From positions 1 through 49,577 of the IMG/VR virus record IMGVR_UViG_3300037070_001864: a DNA stretch of 49,577 bases; one strand, given 5' to 3'. Source of the stretch: a virus. How positions within the stretch are numbered: position 1 is the stretch's first letter; the number at the start of each line of letters is the position of its first letter. The notes under the pieces were generated by a model. That model saw only the letters and a program-made list of their open reading frames with translations. It ran no database searches and was not told where the DNA came from. Both the position numbers and the translations under genes were made by a program. This document shows positions 14,192-23,284 of the stretch, one piece after another.

Positions 14192-15052
14192 GTGACGCTC
14201 AGCTTCGTCACCCATGAGCTGGGTGGTTCGTCCTCGAACGTCACCGACGCCACGCTCTCGTTCTCCGAGATTCCTGACCCCCAGGACCTAATCGTCGTCA
14301 TCGGCGCGTTCGGGGTAAGCCGCAGCGCAAGCGCGCCCTCTGGGTACACGCTCGTGGGGTCGTCGTCATCGGCGGGCGACCTGAACAACTACTGGGAAAT
14401 GGTGTGCTGGAAGAAGGTCGCCGACGGAACCGAGTCGGCGGTGACCGTAGACCCATCAAGCTCGGGTCCCATCGGCATCCACTACCTCCTGTACCGCCCT
14501 CAGGGCACGCTGACGCTGGAGAGCGACGCGGCCCACGTCGGCGAAGGAACGTTCGACTTCCGAAGTGACTTCGACGCCTCAGGCATCGGCTCCCCCGTCG
14601 AGCTGTCGTTCACGGCCCACTCTCTGGCCAACGGTGGACTCAGCAGCGTTGACCTCGTGAACATCCTGGCGGTCATCGGCGCCGGGACCAGCACCACCAA
14701 CATCACCGACACCACTTGGGACGACGGTGCGTTCACCGAGCGGTACTCCGACGAACTGACGTTCTCGGTCGCGTCCAACGGCTTGGTAGACGCGAGCGCC
14801 AGGACCTACTGGTGGTTCGGTGACATGCTGAACATCACCGACGAGACCACGGTAGACGCCACTCCCGCACTGTCCGGCGACCCGACCGACACCCTGGAGG
14901 TGTTCGGCCGCACCTTCACGATTCCGTACACGGACGTGACGGGCGGCGTGGAGCCGGGAGACATCAACCCCCACAGGTACGCGCAGCGCCGCTTCGCAGG
15001 CACCTCGCTGCCATTCGACCTCGTGAACATCCGACTGGGAGGAGAGGCATGA
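14192..15052 (+). CDS. Hypothetical beta-rich virion protein
   Basis: A 286-aa Ser/Thr/Asp-rich, beta-type protein starting at GTG 14192. The end (RYAQRRFAGTSLPFDLVNIRLGGEA) overlaps the fibre start. The pattern of aromatic and Gly turns (YWEMVCWKK, YWWFGDML) resembles sandwich domains of phage tail or adhesin proteins. No specific family recognised. Its position between adaptor and fibre suggests a tail component. Confidence 0.55.
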   Translation: MTLSFVTHELGGSSSNVTDATLSFSEIPDPQDLIVVIGAFGVSRSASAPSGYTLVGSSSSAGDLNNYWEMVCWKKVADGTESAVTVDPSSSGPIGIHYLLYRPQGTLTLESDAAHVGEGTFDFRSDFDASGIGSPVELSFTAHSLANGGLSSVDLVNILAVIGAGTSTTNITDTTWDDGAFTERYSDELTFSVASNGLVDASARTYWWFGDMLNITDETTVDATPALSGDPTDTLEVFGRTFTIPYTDVTGGVEPGDINPHRYAQRRFAGTSLPFDLVNIRLGGEA

Positions 15053-17487
15053 CGCGCAAGGCCCGCTTCAACGCGCTACCGCGCGACCTCACCCAGATGA
15101 ACGAGACGGAGCTGCGAGCGCTCCTGGCGCGCGTCGTCAAGGCTCAGCAGGAGAACAACGACGTTCTGCTCGGGAACCAGTCCGGCGTGGTCGCCGAGTT
15201 CAACCGCCTCGCGGCGGACGTGGCGTACATCATGGAGTACCTGGGCGTGGAAACCGACGCGGCCGGGGAGCCCGAGTACGTGGACGGGCCGAGCATCATC
15301 CTGGATGACATCGACGACCTCGACCCGGATGTGGCCGAGGAGCTGGCTAGCGGGTCTCTGGGCAGGCGGCCGGTAGCGGTCTACCCATCGGAGGCGCCGC
15401 CCCTGATGGCGTTCATCCCGCCGCTCACCGACGCCAGCGAAATCGTCATCACCGACGTAGGCGGGGACTTCACCGCGACGACGGTCGAGGGTGCCCTAGA
15501 CGAACTTCAGTCGGACCACGAGACCGACGCGCAGAACCTGTCTGACCACATCTCGGACACGGGAGACGCACACGACGCTAGCGCCATCAGCATCCTGGAT
15601 TCCGCGAACGACTTCACGGCCACCGATGTTGAGGGGGCCCTGGCTGAGCTACAGGCAGACGCAGAGGCCGACGGCACGGCGCTGTCAGACCACCTCGCGG
15701 ACACGGACGATGCCCATGACGCCTCAGCCATCTCCATCCTGGACGCTGGGGCCGACTTCACGGCTACGACCGTCGAGGGGGCGTTGGACGAGCTTCAGGC
15801 GGACAACGAAGCGCACGTCGCAGCGGCAGACCCTCACACGGGCTATCGGCTGGAGTCGGCTGACCACACGCACCAGACCACGGGAGCGCAGGCCGGTCAG
15901 CTGACCGTCGCCGCGCTGTCGGACTCGCCCGGCGGCGAGCTGGGCGGGACGTGGGCGTCGCCGACGGTGGACGCGACGCACTCAGGCTCGACGCACTCGG
16001 CGGCGACCGACACGCACATCGCCGACAGCAGCGCGGCTCACGCGGCGTCGGCCGTGAGCGCCGACAGCACCACGCTCGTCGGAACAGGCACCGACGTGCA
16101 GGCCGTGCTGGAGGAGCTGGACGACGGCATCGCCAACCACCTAGCAGACACCGACGATGCCCACGACGCTAGCGCCATCTCCATCGCCGACGCCGGAAGT
16201 GACTTCACGGCGACGACGGTGGAAGGCGCGCTAGACGAGCTTCAGGCCGACAACGAAGCGCACGCGGCGGCGGCCGACCCGCACGCGGGCTACGTACTGG
16301 AGTCTCTGGCTGCCGCGAAGGGAGACATCTACGGCGCGTCGGCCGACAACACGCCAGCAATCACTACCGTCGGCACAGACGGACAGATTCTGTACGCCGA
16401 CTCGGGTCAGACTTCGGGCCTAGCCTGGGACGACCCGCCCGCAGCCAGCGAAGGCGGCGGAGGCGGCGACGGTGTGCCCTACTTCCCGCCGCCACCGGAC
16501 CCGGGGTTCGGCATGTGGGTACCGCCCAACCAGGAGCAGAGTGCCGTCGTTGACATCCAGGAGTTCACCACGCCTGGGGCCACCACGTGGACGAAGCCAC
16601 CCGGCGCCGTCTGGGTTCATGTCCTCGCCATCGGCGGGGGCGGAGGCGGCGGTTCCGGCCGCAAGGGAGCCGACGGCTCGGACCGCTTCGGTGGGGGCGG
16701 CGGGGCTGGCGGCCAGGTGGCCATCACATGGATTGACGCCGCGGACCTAGGAGCTACCGCAGACGTACAGGTAGGCGCGGGCGGCACGGGTGGGTCCGCC
16801 GCAGGCGCGAACGACACGAACGGAAACGCCGGTGACCCCGGCGGCGAGTCCTACCTAGAGGACGACACGGTTTGCTGGGCTGGTGGCGGCGAGGGTGGTA
16901 ACGCCGGAACCGCAGCCGCTGGTGCTGGAGGCGCCGACGGCGACATCACGGCAGCAACCGGAACGATTGGCGTTCCGGGTGGCGGGGGCGGGTCCTCAGC
17001 CACCGGCGGGAGCGCGACGGACGGAGACAGCGGCCCGACCCCCGGCGGCGGCGCCGGTGGCGGCGGAGGCGGAGGCATCTCCAGCGCCGACAACGACCGC
17101 GAAGGCGGTAACGGCGGGTCGGTTCTGGGCCAGGTCGGCGGTTCGTTCGGCGCTGATGGTGCCGGTGGGTCGGCCACGGCAGGTACAGCGGGCGACAGCT
17201 CGACCGTGTTCCCCGCAGCGGGCGCTGGGGGCGGCGGTGGTGGTGCTGCCAGCACGAACACCTTCAACGCAGGCGCGGGCGGAGCAGGCGGTTCGTACGG
17301 CGGTGGCGGTGGTGGAGGAGGTGCTGTCCGAAACGGAGCCGGGCTCGCTAAGGCCGGGGGCAACGGAGGGGGCGGTGTCGTTGTCGTCACCACGTTCCTG
17401 TCCGGGCCGCAGGGAGAGCCGGGTCCGCCCGGAGCCGACGGCGTAACGCCTACGGCCGTGGAGTACATGATGTGGGGGAGTGACTGA
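15049..17487 (+). CDS. Tail fibre/adhesin with repeats and Gly-rich tip
   Basis: An 812-aa protein. Residues 1-135 form a helical attachment domain. Then come repeats of DFTATTVEGALDELQ type at about residues 141, 188, 236 and 385, with a variant near 345, each joined by SDH..DTDDAHDASAISI linkers, predicting a trimeric stalk. From about 505 (FTTPGATTWTKPPGAVWV) to 780 it is extremely Gly-rich, like polyglycine-II adhesin tips, and ends with a collagen-like GPQGEPGPPGADG stretch. It should bind the host surface. ATG 15049 overlaps the previous stop by 4 bp. Confidence 0.8.
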   Translation: MTRKARFNALPRDLTQMNETELRALLARVVKAQQENNDVLLGNQSGVVAEFNRLAADVAYIMEYLGVETDAAGEPEYVDGPSIILDDIDDLDPDVAEELASGSLGRRPVAVYPSEAPPLMAFIPPLTDASEIVITDVGGDFTATTVEGALDELQSDHETDAQNLSDHISDTGDAHDASAISILDSANDFTATDVEGALAELQADAEADGTALSDHLADTDDAHDASAISILDAGADFTATTVEGALDELQADNEAHVAAADPHTGYRLESADHTHQTTGAQAGQLTVAALSDSPGGELGGTWASPTVDATHSGSTHSAATDTHIADSSAAHAASAVSADSTTLVGTGTDVQAVLEELDDGIANHLADTDDAHDASAISIADAGSDFTATTVEGALDELQADNEAHAAAADPHAGYVLESLAAAKGDIYGASADNTPAITTVGTDGQILYADSGQTSGLAWDDPPAASEGGGGGDGVPYFPPPPDPGFGMWVPPNQEQSAVVDIQEFTTPGATTWTKPPGAVWVHVLAIGGGGGGGSGRKGADGSDRFGGGGGAGGQVAITWIDAADLGATADVQVGAGGTGGSAAGANDTNGNAGDPGGESYLEDDTVCWAGGGEGGNAGTAAAGAGGADGDITAATGTIGVPGGGGGSSATGGSATDGDSGPTPGGGAGGGGGGGISSADNDREGGNGGSVLGQVGGSFGADGAGGSATAGTAGDSSTVFPAAGAGGGGGGAASTNTFNAGAGGAGGSYGGGGGGGGAVRNGAGLAKAGGNGGGGVVVVTTFLSGPQGEPGPPGADGVTPTAVEYMMWGSD

Positions 17488-17813
17488 TGGCAGATGTGGC
17501 AGTAAACGTCTACGGCCCAGCAGAGCCGAGCACGTCCGACGACACGAGTACGTTCGCTGCGCCGTCGGGAGAGCTAATCATCGTTCGCTCCATCCACGTG
17601 TCGAACCCCACGGGGTCGGCGGCCACGTTCACGCTCGCCAAGACCGCGAGCGGCACCAGCGCTAACTGCTTCTTCGAGGCGTTCAGTGTGCCCGCGGGTA
17701 ACACGTTCGACTGGTCGGGCTTCCTGGTCATCGAGGATGGGGAGACCTGGTACATCAAGCAGGGCACGTCAACCGCCCTGACAGTGACGGCCAGCGGGGT
17801 AGAGGTTAGCTGA
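17487..17813 (+). CDS. Small virion protein, paralogue of 18587 gene
   Basis: A 108-aa beta-rich protein. The core IIVRSIHVSNPTGSAATFTL and the later FSVPAGNTFDW align by eye with VRQIHLVNTDASARTVSIF and SIAAGAVYDL of the protein at 18587, indicating a duplicated small fold flanking the lectin-like gene. Coupled TGATG junctions on both sides. Possibly a fibre-tip or capsomer-surface subunit; function unknown. Confidence 0.6.
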   Translation: MADVAVNVYGPAEPSTSDDTSTFAAPSGELIIVRSIHVSNPTGSAATFTLAKTASGTSANCFFEAFSVPAGNTFDWSGFLVIEDGETWYIKQGTSTALTVTASGVEVS

Positions 17814-18577
17814 TGCCTAACCAGGCTGACAGCGTTCGGCTGTGGTATCCGGGCAAGAACGCCTACTTCGGTACTGGGCGGCTCTCGGACCCGGTGAACT
17901 ACTACGGCCCGCGACTGGGCTTCGCAGACGGCCTAAGCGGCAACCCGGACACGTTCGCTGCGTGGGGATGGTGGGACGCCACCGCACTGGGTCTCGGCAA
18001 CGGGGACGCAGTGACCGCCCTCAACGACACCTCTGGTAACAGCCGTAACCTCTCGAACAGCGGTGCGGTTACCTACGTGACCGGCATCCAGAACAGCCTG
18101 GGCGGAATCAACATCGACGCAAGCCGGTACATGACACTAGGCGCTGCTGGCCCGGCTCAGCCGTACACAGTGATGTGGATTGGCAAGCGTGTGGCTGATG
18201 CTACAGGAGGTCCGTGGGCCGATGGAGCTGGAACACCCCCGCAGGGTGACTTCACAACCTCTGCTGTGACCGGCGCCGCCGGGGCCACCCTTTCGGCCAC
18301 ACTATCTACATTCGGAGCAGACGACACAGATGTTCACCTGTTCATGTGGGAGTTCAATGGTGCTTCATCCAAGCTTTACCTAGACGCTGAAACCGCCGTA
18401 GCCACAGGTAACATGGGCACCACGGCGTTCGCTGCGGACCTACGATTCGGCCACTCTTCGTCGAACGACATCTACATGCAGGAAGCTGCTATCTGGGCCG
18501 CCGTGCTAACCACCTCGCAGATTACTGCTCTAGCCACCTACGTCGAGAACAAGTACGCCTTCAGTATCGGGGCGTAA
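17813..18577 (+). CDS. LamG/concanavalin-like surface protein
   Basis: A 254-aa protein whose second half has the beta-sandwich pattern of LamG-type lectin domains: WWDATALGLGNGD, LNDTSGNSRNL, YMTLGAAGPAQPYTVMWIG, then LFMWEFNGASSKLYLD and the closing YMQEAAIWAAVLTTSQITALATYVENKYAF. These domains bind glycans or surface polymers, fitting a tail adhesin. The stretch 18180-18420 uses many A/T-ending codons, unlike its neighbours, suggesting more recent acquisition. Starts at ATG 17813 within TGATG. Confidence 0.7.
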   Translation: MPNQADSVRLWYPGKNAYFGTGRLSDPVNYYGPRLGFADGLSGNPDTFAAWGWWDATALGLGNGDAVTALNDTSGNSRNLSNSGAVTYVTGIQNSLGGINIDASRYMTLGAAGPAQPYTVMWIGKRVADATGGPWADGAGTPPQGDFTTSAVTGAAGATLSATLSTFGADDTDVHLFMWEFNGASSKLYLDAETAVATGNMGTTAFAADLRFGHSSSNDIYMQEAAIWAAVLTTSQITALATYVENKYAFSIGA

Positions 18578-18586
18578 GGAGGACCT

Positions 18587-18922
18587 ATGTCAACCCCGTT
18601 CATCGACGGACCCGCGTACGTCACCACCTCGTCCGACGACCTCTACGTCGCCGCGTCATCGCTGGTGTACGCACTGGTCCGTCAGATTCACCTAGTCAAC
18701 ACAGACGCCTCAGCCCGCACGGTCTCCATCTTCTACGGCGCCACGGGCGCTGAGGCTGGAGGCACGGAGCTGCTGAAGGACAAGAGCATCGCGGCAGGGG
18801 CGGTGTACGACCTGTACTTCCCCTCGGGCCTGAAGGTCCTGTCCACCACGTTCCTGGTTGGTGACGCCTCTCAGTCGAGCACCATCACCGCCACCATCCT
18901 TGGTGAGCTGTACGCGGTCTGA
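18587..18922 (+). CDS. Small virion protein, paralogue of 17487 gene
   Basis: A 111-aa beta-rich protein preceded by AAGGAGGACCT. Related to the 108-aa product of 17487-17813 (shared I-H-L/V-N-x-D/T core and AAGAVYDL-like turn). Its TGA overlaps the nozzle ATG. Likely a small structural subunit; not recognised further. Confidence 0.6.
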   Translation: MSTPFIDGPAYVTTSSDDLYVAASSLVYALVRQIHLVNTDASARTVSIFYGATGAEAGGTELLKDKSIAAGAVYDLYFPSGLKVLSTTFLVGDASQSSTITATILGELYAV

Positions 18923-20961
18923 TGGTAATCGAGGTAGCCCCGAACCGAATCGAGCTGAGCGACCTGACCGGCGGGTACGCACCCGACCCGGCTCAGGCCG
19001 CCATCGCCGTCAACGCGACGCCGAACGTCAACAACATGCTGCCGGAGCCGTGGGGTTCCGAGCTTCGGCTGCGCGCGGGGTTCGCCCGCCTGAGCGCGGG
19101 ACGCATCGCGCTGACCACTCACTGGCTGCGCCACCTGAACTACTACGAGACCATCGACAGCGGCGCGCGCAAGCGGTACCTCATCGCCGTGCTCACGAAC
19201 GGCACCGACGCCGCTGCGAACAACATCCGCATCTACGCCTACGACCTCATCGCGGACACGTTCACGCGCATCGACACGGTAGGGCGCTCGTGGGCGAAGG
19301 CCAACACGGAGCACTGGTACGCCATCGTAGAGGGCACGTACTACGGCGGCACTCGCGGGGAAGAGGTGTACTCGTGGCACCCGACGAACGGGTGGGATGC
19401 CACGGCCACCACGCCGGGCAACAGCCTGGGTACGTGGGTGGACTCACTGAACCCCGGCGGCAGTGAAATCGCGCGCGACTACGCCTTCAAGAAGGGCCAG
19501 GTCGTGCTGTACGGCGGCGCCTACTACAAGGCCGGACGGGACATCCGGTACAAGACCTGGGAGAGCGGCCAGGAATACACGCGCGGTGAGAAGGTCAGCC
19601 GTAAGATTGACGAAGGCACGGGTGACACGTACTGGCACAGCTACGAGTGCACCAAGGGCCACACAGCGGCCTCCGCGACCGCGCCGGGAACCGGCGCAGA
19701 CTACGCAGCCAAGTGGAAGAAGGTCCGACTCCAGAACATCCTCGACGACGACTCTGACCTAACCAACGACTGGTTCTACCAGCCGGTCGCGGCCAAGGCC
19801 AGCGTAGGCGCGTACCATGGCAACCGCATGTGGGTACGCCGGGACGACAACGATAACTGGGCGCGACTCCAGTACAGCGCCCCGGCCAAGCCCGAGCGCG
19901 ACGCGCTCATCGCCGACCTGGACTTCGACCCCACCGACTGGGCCGCGGTGGACGACAACGAGGGCGACGGTGGCGGCTGGCTGACCATCCCCTTCTCGGG
20001 CAAGGGCGACGCCATCCGCGCGCTGTACTCGCTCGGCAACTACCTCATCATCGCTGGCCGTTGGCAGAGCTACGTCCTCTCCGGCCTGAACGAGAGCACG
20101 TGGACGCTTCGCAAGCTGGGGAACTACGGCGCCACGTCGGTGCAGTCCATCACAGAGCTGGACGGCCTCGTGTACATGCTCGGGCGCCATGGTGTCCTGG
20201 CCATGACCGATGGCACGGCCATCCAGGAAGTGCCCGGCATGGAGAAGATTCGGAAGTACCTCAAGAACCAGCTGGACCTGGTGCTGGAGGCCAGTACCCC
20301 GTCCTCGGGCGAGAACTGGTTCCCCACCCTGTCGTCCCACGACGGCCGCATCTTCATCTCCCTCCCGCAAGGCGACGCGCCGAGCAGCAGCACGACGCTC
20401 GTGTACGACCCACGTACCCAGAGCTGGTGGTCGCTGGACATCCCCATCTTGGACATGGCCACGGGTGAGGCCGGAGGCACGGAGAAGCTGTGGTTCTCCA
20501 CGACCCAGCACGCTACGGGCTCGCAGAACCCGACGGCCTTCCTGTACCAGGACGACCCCGGGAACGAGGTCTACACCGACGACGACTGGCAGGGCGTGAG
20601 CGGCACGCCGTCCACCAGCGACATCGCTTGGGTTCACAAGAGCGCCTGGTTCCAGTACGGCACCACGAGGAACGAGCGGCGCCTGCGGAAGGCGTGGGTG
20701 CTCATCGCGGGCGAAGAGGACGACACGGTCGCAGTAACCATGTATCGTAACTTCGTCTCGTCCGCGCGCACCACCGTGACGCGCACGCTCCTAGGCACGA
20801 ACGACTACGAGGCGGAGTTCATCGAGGGTGTCGTAGGGCAGGGAGACGGGACCACGTACGCCACGGCCATCCAGGTGGCCGGGTCGGCGAACGACCGCAT
20901 CTCGCTCCACGGCTACGGCGTGGACACCGAGCCGGTACGCTCCGGCCGCTTCCACCGATGA
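18922..20961 (+). CDS. Tail nozzle protein with carbohydrate-binding insert
   Basis: A 679-aa protein with the size and sequence style of podovirus nozzle proteins (T7 gp12 / P22 gp10 class), including beta-propeller-like blades: YLIAVLTNGT, VGAYHGNRMWVRR, LYSLGNYLIIAGRWQSYVLSG, LDGLVYMLGRHGVLAMTDG, LVYDPRTQSWW. Residues about 180-270 form an insertion rich in Trp/Tyr (VVLYGGAYYKAG, W-ESGQEYTRGEKV, YECTKGHTA, AAKWKKV) that resembles CBM5/12 carbohydrate-binding modules. It forms the distal tail tube. ATG 18922 overlaps the previous stop. Confidence 0.8.
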   Translation: MVIEVAPNRIELSDLTGGYAPDPAQAAIAVNATPNVNNMLPEPWGSELRLRAGFARLSAGRIALTTHWLRHLNYYETIDSGARKRYLIAVLTNGTDAAANNIRIYAYDLIADTFTRIDTVGRSWAKANTEHWYAIVEGTYYGGTRGEEVYSWHPTNGWDATATTPGNSLGTWVDSLNPGGSEIARDYAFKKGQVVLYGGAYYKAGRDIRYKTWESGQEYTRGEKVSRKIDEGTGDTYWHSYECTKGHTAASATAPGTGADYAAKWKKVRLQNILDDDSDLTNDWFYQPVAAKASVGAYHGNRMWVRRDDNDNWARLQYSAPAKPERDALIADLDFDPTDWAAVDDNEGDGGGWLTIPFSGKGDAIRALYSLGNYLIIAGRWQSYVLSGLNESTWTLRKLGNYGATSVQSITELDGLVYMLGRHGVLAMTDGTAIQEVPGMEKIRKYLKNQLDLVLEASTPSSGENWFPTLSSHDGRIFISLPQGDAPSSSTTLVYDPRTQSWWSLDIPILDMATGEAGGTEKLWFSTTQHATGSQNPTAFLYQDDPGNEVYTDDDWQGVSGTPSTSDIAWVHKSAWFQYGTTRNERRLRKAWVLIAGEEDDTVAVTMYRNFVSSARTTVTRTLLGTNDYEAEFIEGVVGQGDGTTYATAIQVAGSANDRISLHGYGVDTEPVRSGRFHR

Positions 20962-22070
20962 ACATCACGCAGGCGCAGAAGCTGGGGAACCGGCTGAGCC
21001 GCCAGCTCTCCGGCATCCTCGGGGTGCAGCCCCAACGGGTGTCGTTCTCCTGGGACCCCGCGACGGCCATCGCGCAGTCAAGCGCGCAGACCCAGAGCGT
21101 TGGGCTGAACCGGCAGTACATCCAGAACGCCAGCCGCCGCGAGGTGGCCGGAGTCATCGCTCACGAGCTGGGCCACGTGTACGACCCGCGGGCCAACAAC
21201 CCAGGGTCGGCGAAGCGCACGGAGGCGTTCGGCGACGCCGCCCGGCTCGCGCTCACAGGACAGACGAAGGACTGGCAGGCCAGTCCAGAGGCGCGCGCCA
21301 TCGCGCAGAAGAAGGGATGGGACATGGGCGTCGAAGGACCGAGCCTACCGGGCCTCGGCAAGCACGGTGGCCGGATGCGGAACACGTTCGCCAACGTGCT
21401 GTCGAAGAACAAGGTGGACTACACCAACAAGGGTGGCGCTCAGGCGCTCCCGTCGCTGTCCCCCGCCTCGACGGCGAACTACTACGGCCAGCTCGCTGGC
21501 CTGTACGCCGGGTACCAGTCTCAAATCACGGCGCTCCGCAACCAGCGTGTCGGCCTGCGGGCCGACTTCCACGAGGCGGTGACGGGTGCACGCGGCGAGA
21601 AGCTGGCGGGGCTCGCCGCCGTGGAGAACCAGTCCATCGAGCGCGGAGTGCTCGGGTCGAGCGCGGACCTACAGGAGCGCTCGGACGTGCGCGGCACGGC
21701 CGAGGCGCAGATTCGCGCCGCCGAGCGTGCACGCCTAGAGGGCGTCGCAGCCAACCGCCTGTCCCAGCAGCAGGCCGGGCTGGACTACTACATGGGAGCG
21801 CAGGGCCTGGAGGCCCAGAAGCTCGCCGAGCAGCAGCAGCTGCTCGCGCAGCAGCTCCAGCAGAACAGCATCATCTCCGGCCAGGAGAGCCAGATGGACG
21901 TGCTGAAGGCCATCTACGAGAGCCTGAGCGGCGGAGGCGGAGGACGCGGTCCGGGCGGCGGAGGCGGGCCCGTTCCTCCCTCCACGGGGCTACCCATCCC
22001 ACGTCAGTACCTGCCTAACCGCATGCTCAACGCGCAGGTCCGCTACGGCCTCAGGCCGGGAGGTGCATGA
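20958..22070 (+). CDS. Internal virion protein with zinc-protease motif
   Basis: A 370-aa protein. Residues 64-93 carry VIAHELGHVYD (H69, E70, H73) and a downstream RTEAFGDA with E89, the arrangement of gluzincin-type metallopeptidases. The rest is Ala/Gln-rich coiled coil (about 175-320) followed by a Gly/Pro-rich linker. Placed with two further Ala/Gln-rich proteins after the nozzle, it fits an ejected internal core protein, with the protease acting in virion maturation or cell-envelope penetration. Overlaps both neighbours by 4 bp. Confidence 0.7.
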   Translation: MNITQAQKLGNRLSRQLSGILGVQPQRVSFSWDPATAIAQSSAQTQSVGLNRQYIQNASRREVAGVIAHELGHVYDPRANNPGSAKRTEAFGDAARLALTGQTKDWQASPEARAIAQKKGWDMGVEGPSLPGLGKHGGRMRNTFANVLSKNKVDYTNKGGAQALPSLSPASTANYYGQLAGLYAGYQSQITALRNQRVGLRADFHEAVTGARGEKLAGLAAVENQSIERGVLGSSADLQERSDVRGTAEAQIRAAERARLEGVAANRLSQQQAGLDYYMGAQGLEAQKLAEQQQLLAQQLQQNSIISGQESQMDVLKAIYESLSGGGGGRGPGGGGGPVPPSTGLPIPRQYLPNRMLNAQVRYGLRPGGA

Positions 22071-23272
22071 TGGCCAAGACGACGCCGGGGCTCCAGCAGG
22101 CGCTGAAGAGCGTCCGCCAGCTGGGCCGTCAGATGACACGTGAGAACAACGCCGACTACAAGGTGGCGCTGTCCGCGAGCGCCGCAGGCCAGGCCAACCT
22201 CGCCAAGCAGACGCAGCGCCTCACACGCGGCCTCGTACTAGGCCAGCGCCAGAACGTGCTGGCAGTGAAGAGCCTCGCGCACCGGGCGCGCGCGGGCGTG
22301 GCCGAGACGGCCGAGCGCCAGCAGGACACGGTGCAGCGCTACGGCGCCGCGCTGGGCGCGAGCGTGGGCAAGAGCTACGCCGAGGCACGCCAGTCGGCGG
22401 AGTCCTCAGCTCGCACCACCATCGCAGCCAGCCGCGCCGCGGGCCGACAGAAGGCCATCGCAGGCACGGTGGCGGGCATCGCAGCGCAGGGCGTCGCGGC
22501 CCAGCAGGCCGCCGCCGAGTACAGCCTGAACCAGGCGCTCATGGCGCGCAACGCCGTCAGCGCGGAAACCCTGGCAGGGCTCACCGGCCAGCTCTACCAG
22601 ACGGCCATGGAGTACAACCAGCAGTGGGAGATGTGGAAGAAGCAGCAGAACTACGCCCTGAAGCAGGCCAAGAAGCAGGAGGACAAGGCCGCGCTGGGCA
22701 TCGCCTCGGTGCTGCCCGAGCTGGCTCCGCAAATCGGACTGGAGGCGTACCGCGCTCTGGACGACGCAGAGGACATCAACGCCGTCAACATCACCGAGCT
22801 GACGAGTCAGTGGGCAACGAGCATGGGATACGACCCGGCGGGGTCCGAGGCTGGACTGTACGCAGCCACGCTTCGCAACCTGCTGGCACAGGGCCGTGAC
22901 CCCACACAGTACGACACCAACGCTGCCCTTCAGGCGTCCATCAACCAGCTGTTCGGCCGCACCAAGGGCTGGGACGAGGCGTACGGCGCGGCCGTGCGCT
23001 CATCGGTCGATGCTGGGACGACGACCGCGTTCACGAGTTTCTTCGGCGCCACGCAGGACCAGTCCGGTGGCGGGGAGGTGGGTAACTACCCGCAGTCGGA
23101 CCCGGGCGTACTGCCGGGTGGGTCGCAGACCGCCAACATGCGAGCCATGCTGAAGGACGCCAAGGACCGCGGGTTCTCCCGCGAAGAGGTTCTAGGCCAG
23201 CTTGGGTTCCAGGGTCTACAGGGGTTCACCAAGGCACAGGTTGACACGCTGCTGCGCGAAGCAGGATTCTAA
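22067..23272 (+). CDS. Internal virion core protein
   Basis: A 401-aa protein dominated by long Ala/Gln/Arg helices (residues about 1-230), then a globular part and a Gly-rich linker, ending in a small helical bundle (ANMRAMLKDAKDRGFSREEV..LGFQGLQGFTKAQVDTLLREAGF). Composition and gene order resemble the middle internal core proteins of T7-like virions, which are ejected into the host to form a conduit. No catalytic motif seen. ATG 22067 overlaps the previous TGA. Confidence 0.65.
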   Translation: MMAKTTPGLQQALKSVRQLGRQMTRENNADYKVALSASAAGQANLAKQTQRLTRGLVLGQRQNVLAVKSLAHRARAGVAETAERQQDTVQRYGAALGASVGKSYAEARQSAESSARTTIAASRAAGRQKAIAGTVAGIAAQGVAAQQAAAEYSLNQALMARNAVSAETLAGLTGQLYQTAMEYNQQWEMWKKQQNYALKQAKKQEDKAALGIASVLPELAPQIGLEAYRALDDAEDINAVNITELTSQWATSMGYDPAGSEAGLYAATLRNLLAQGRDPTQYDTNAALQASINQLFGRTKGWDEAYGAAVRSSVDAGTTTAFTSFFGATQDQSGGGEVGNYPQSDPGVLPGGSQTANMRAMLKDAKDRGFSREEVLGQLGFQGLQGFTKAQVDTLLREAGF

Positions 23273-23284
23273 GGGAGGACATAG

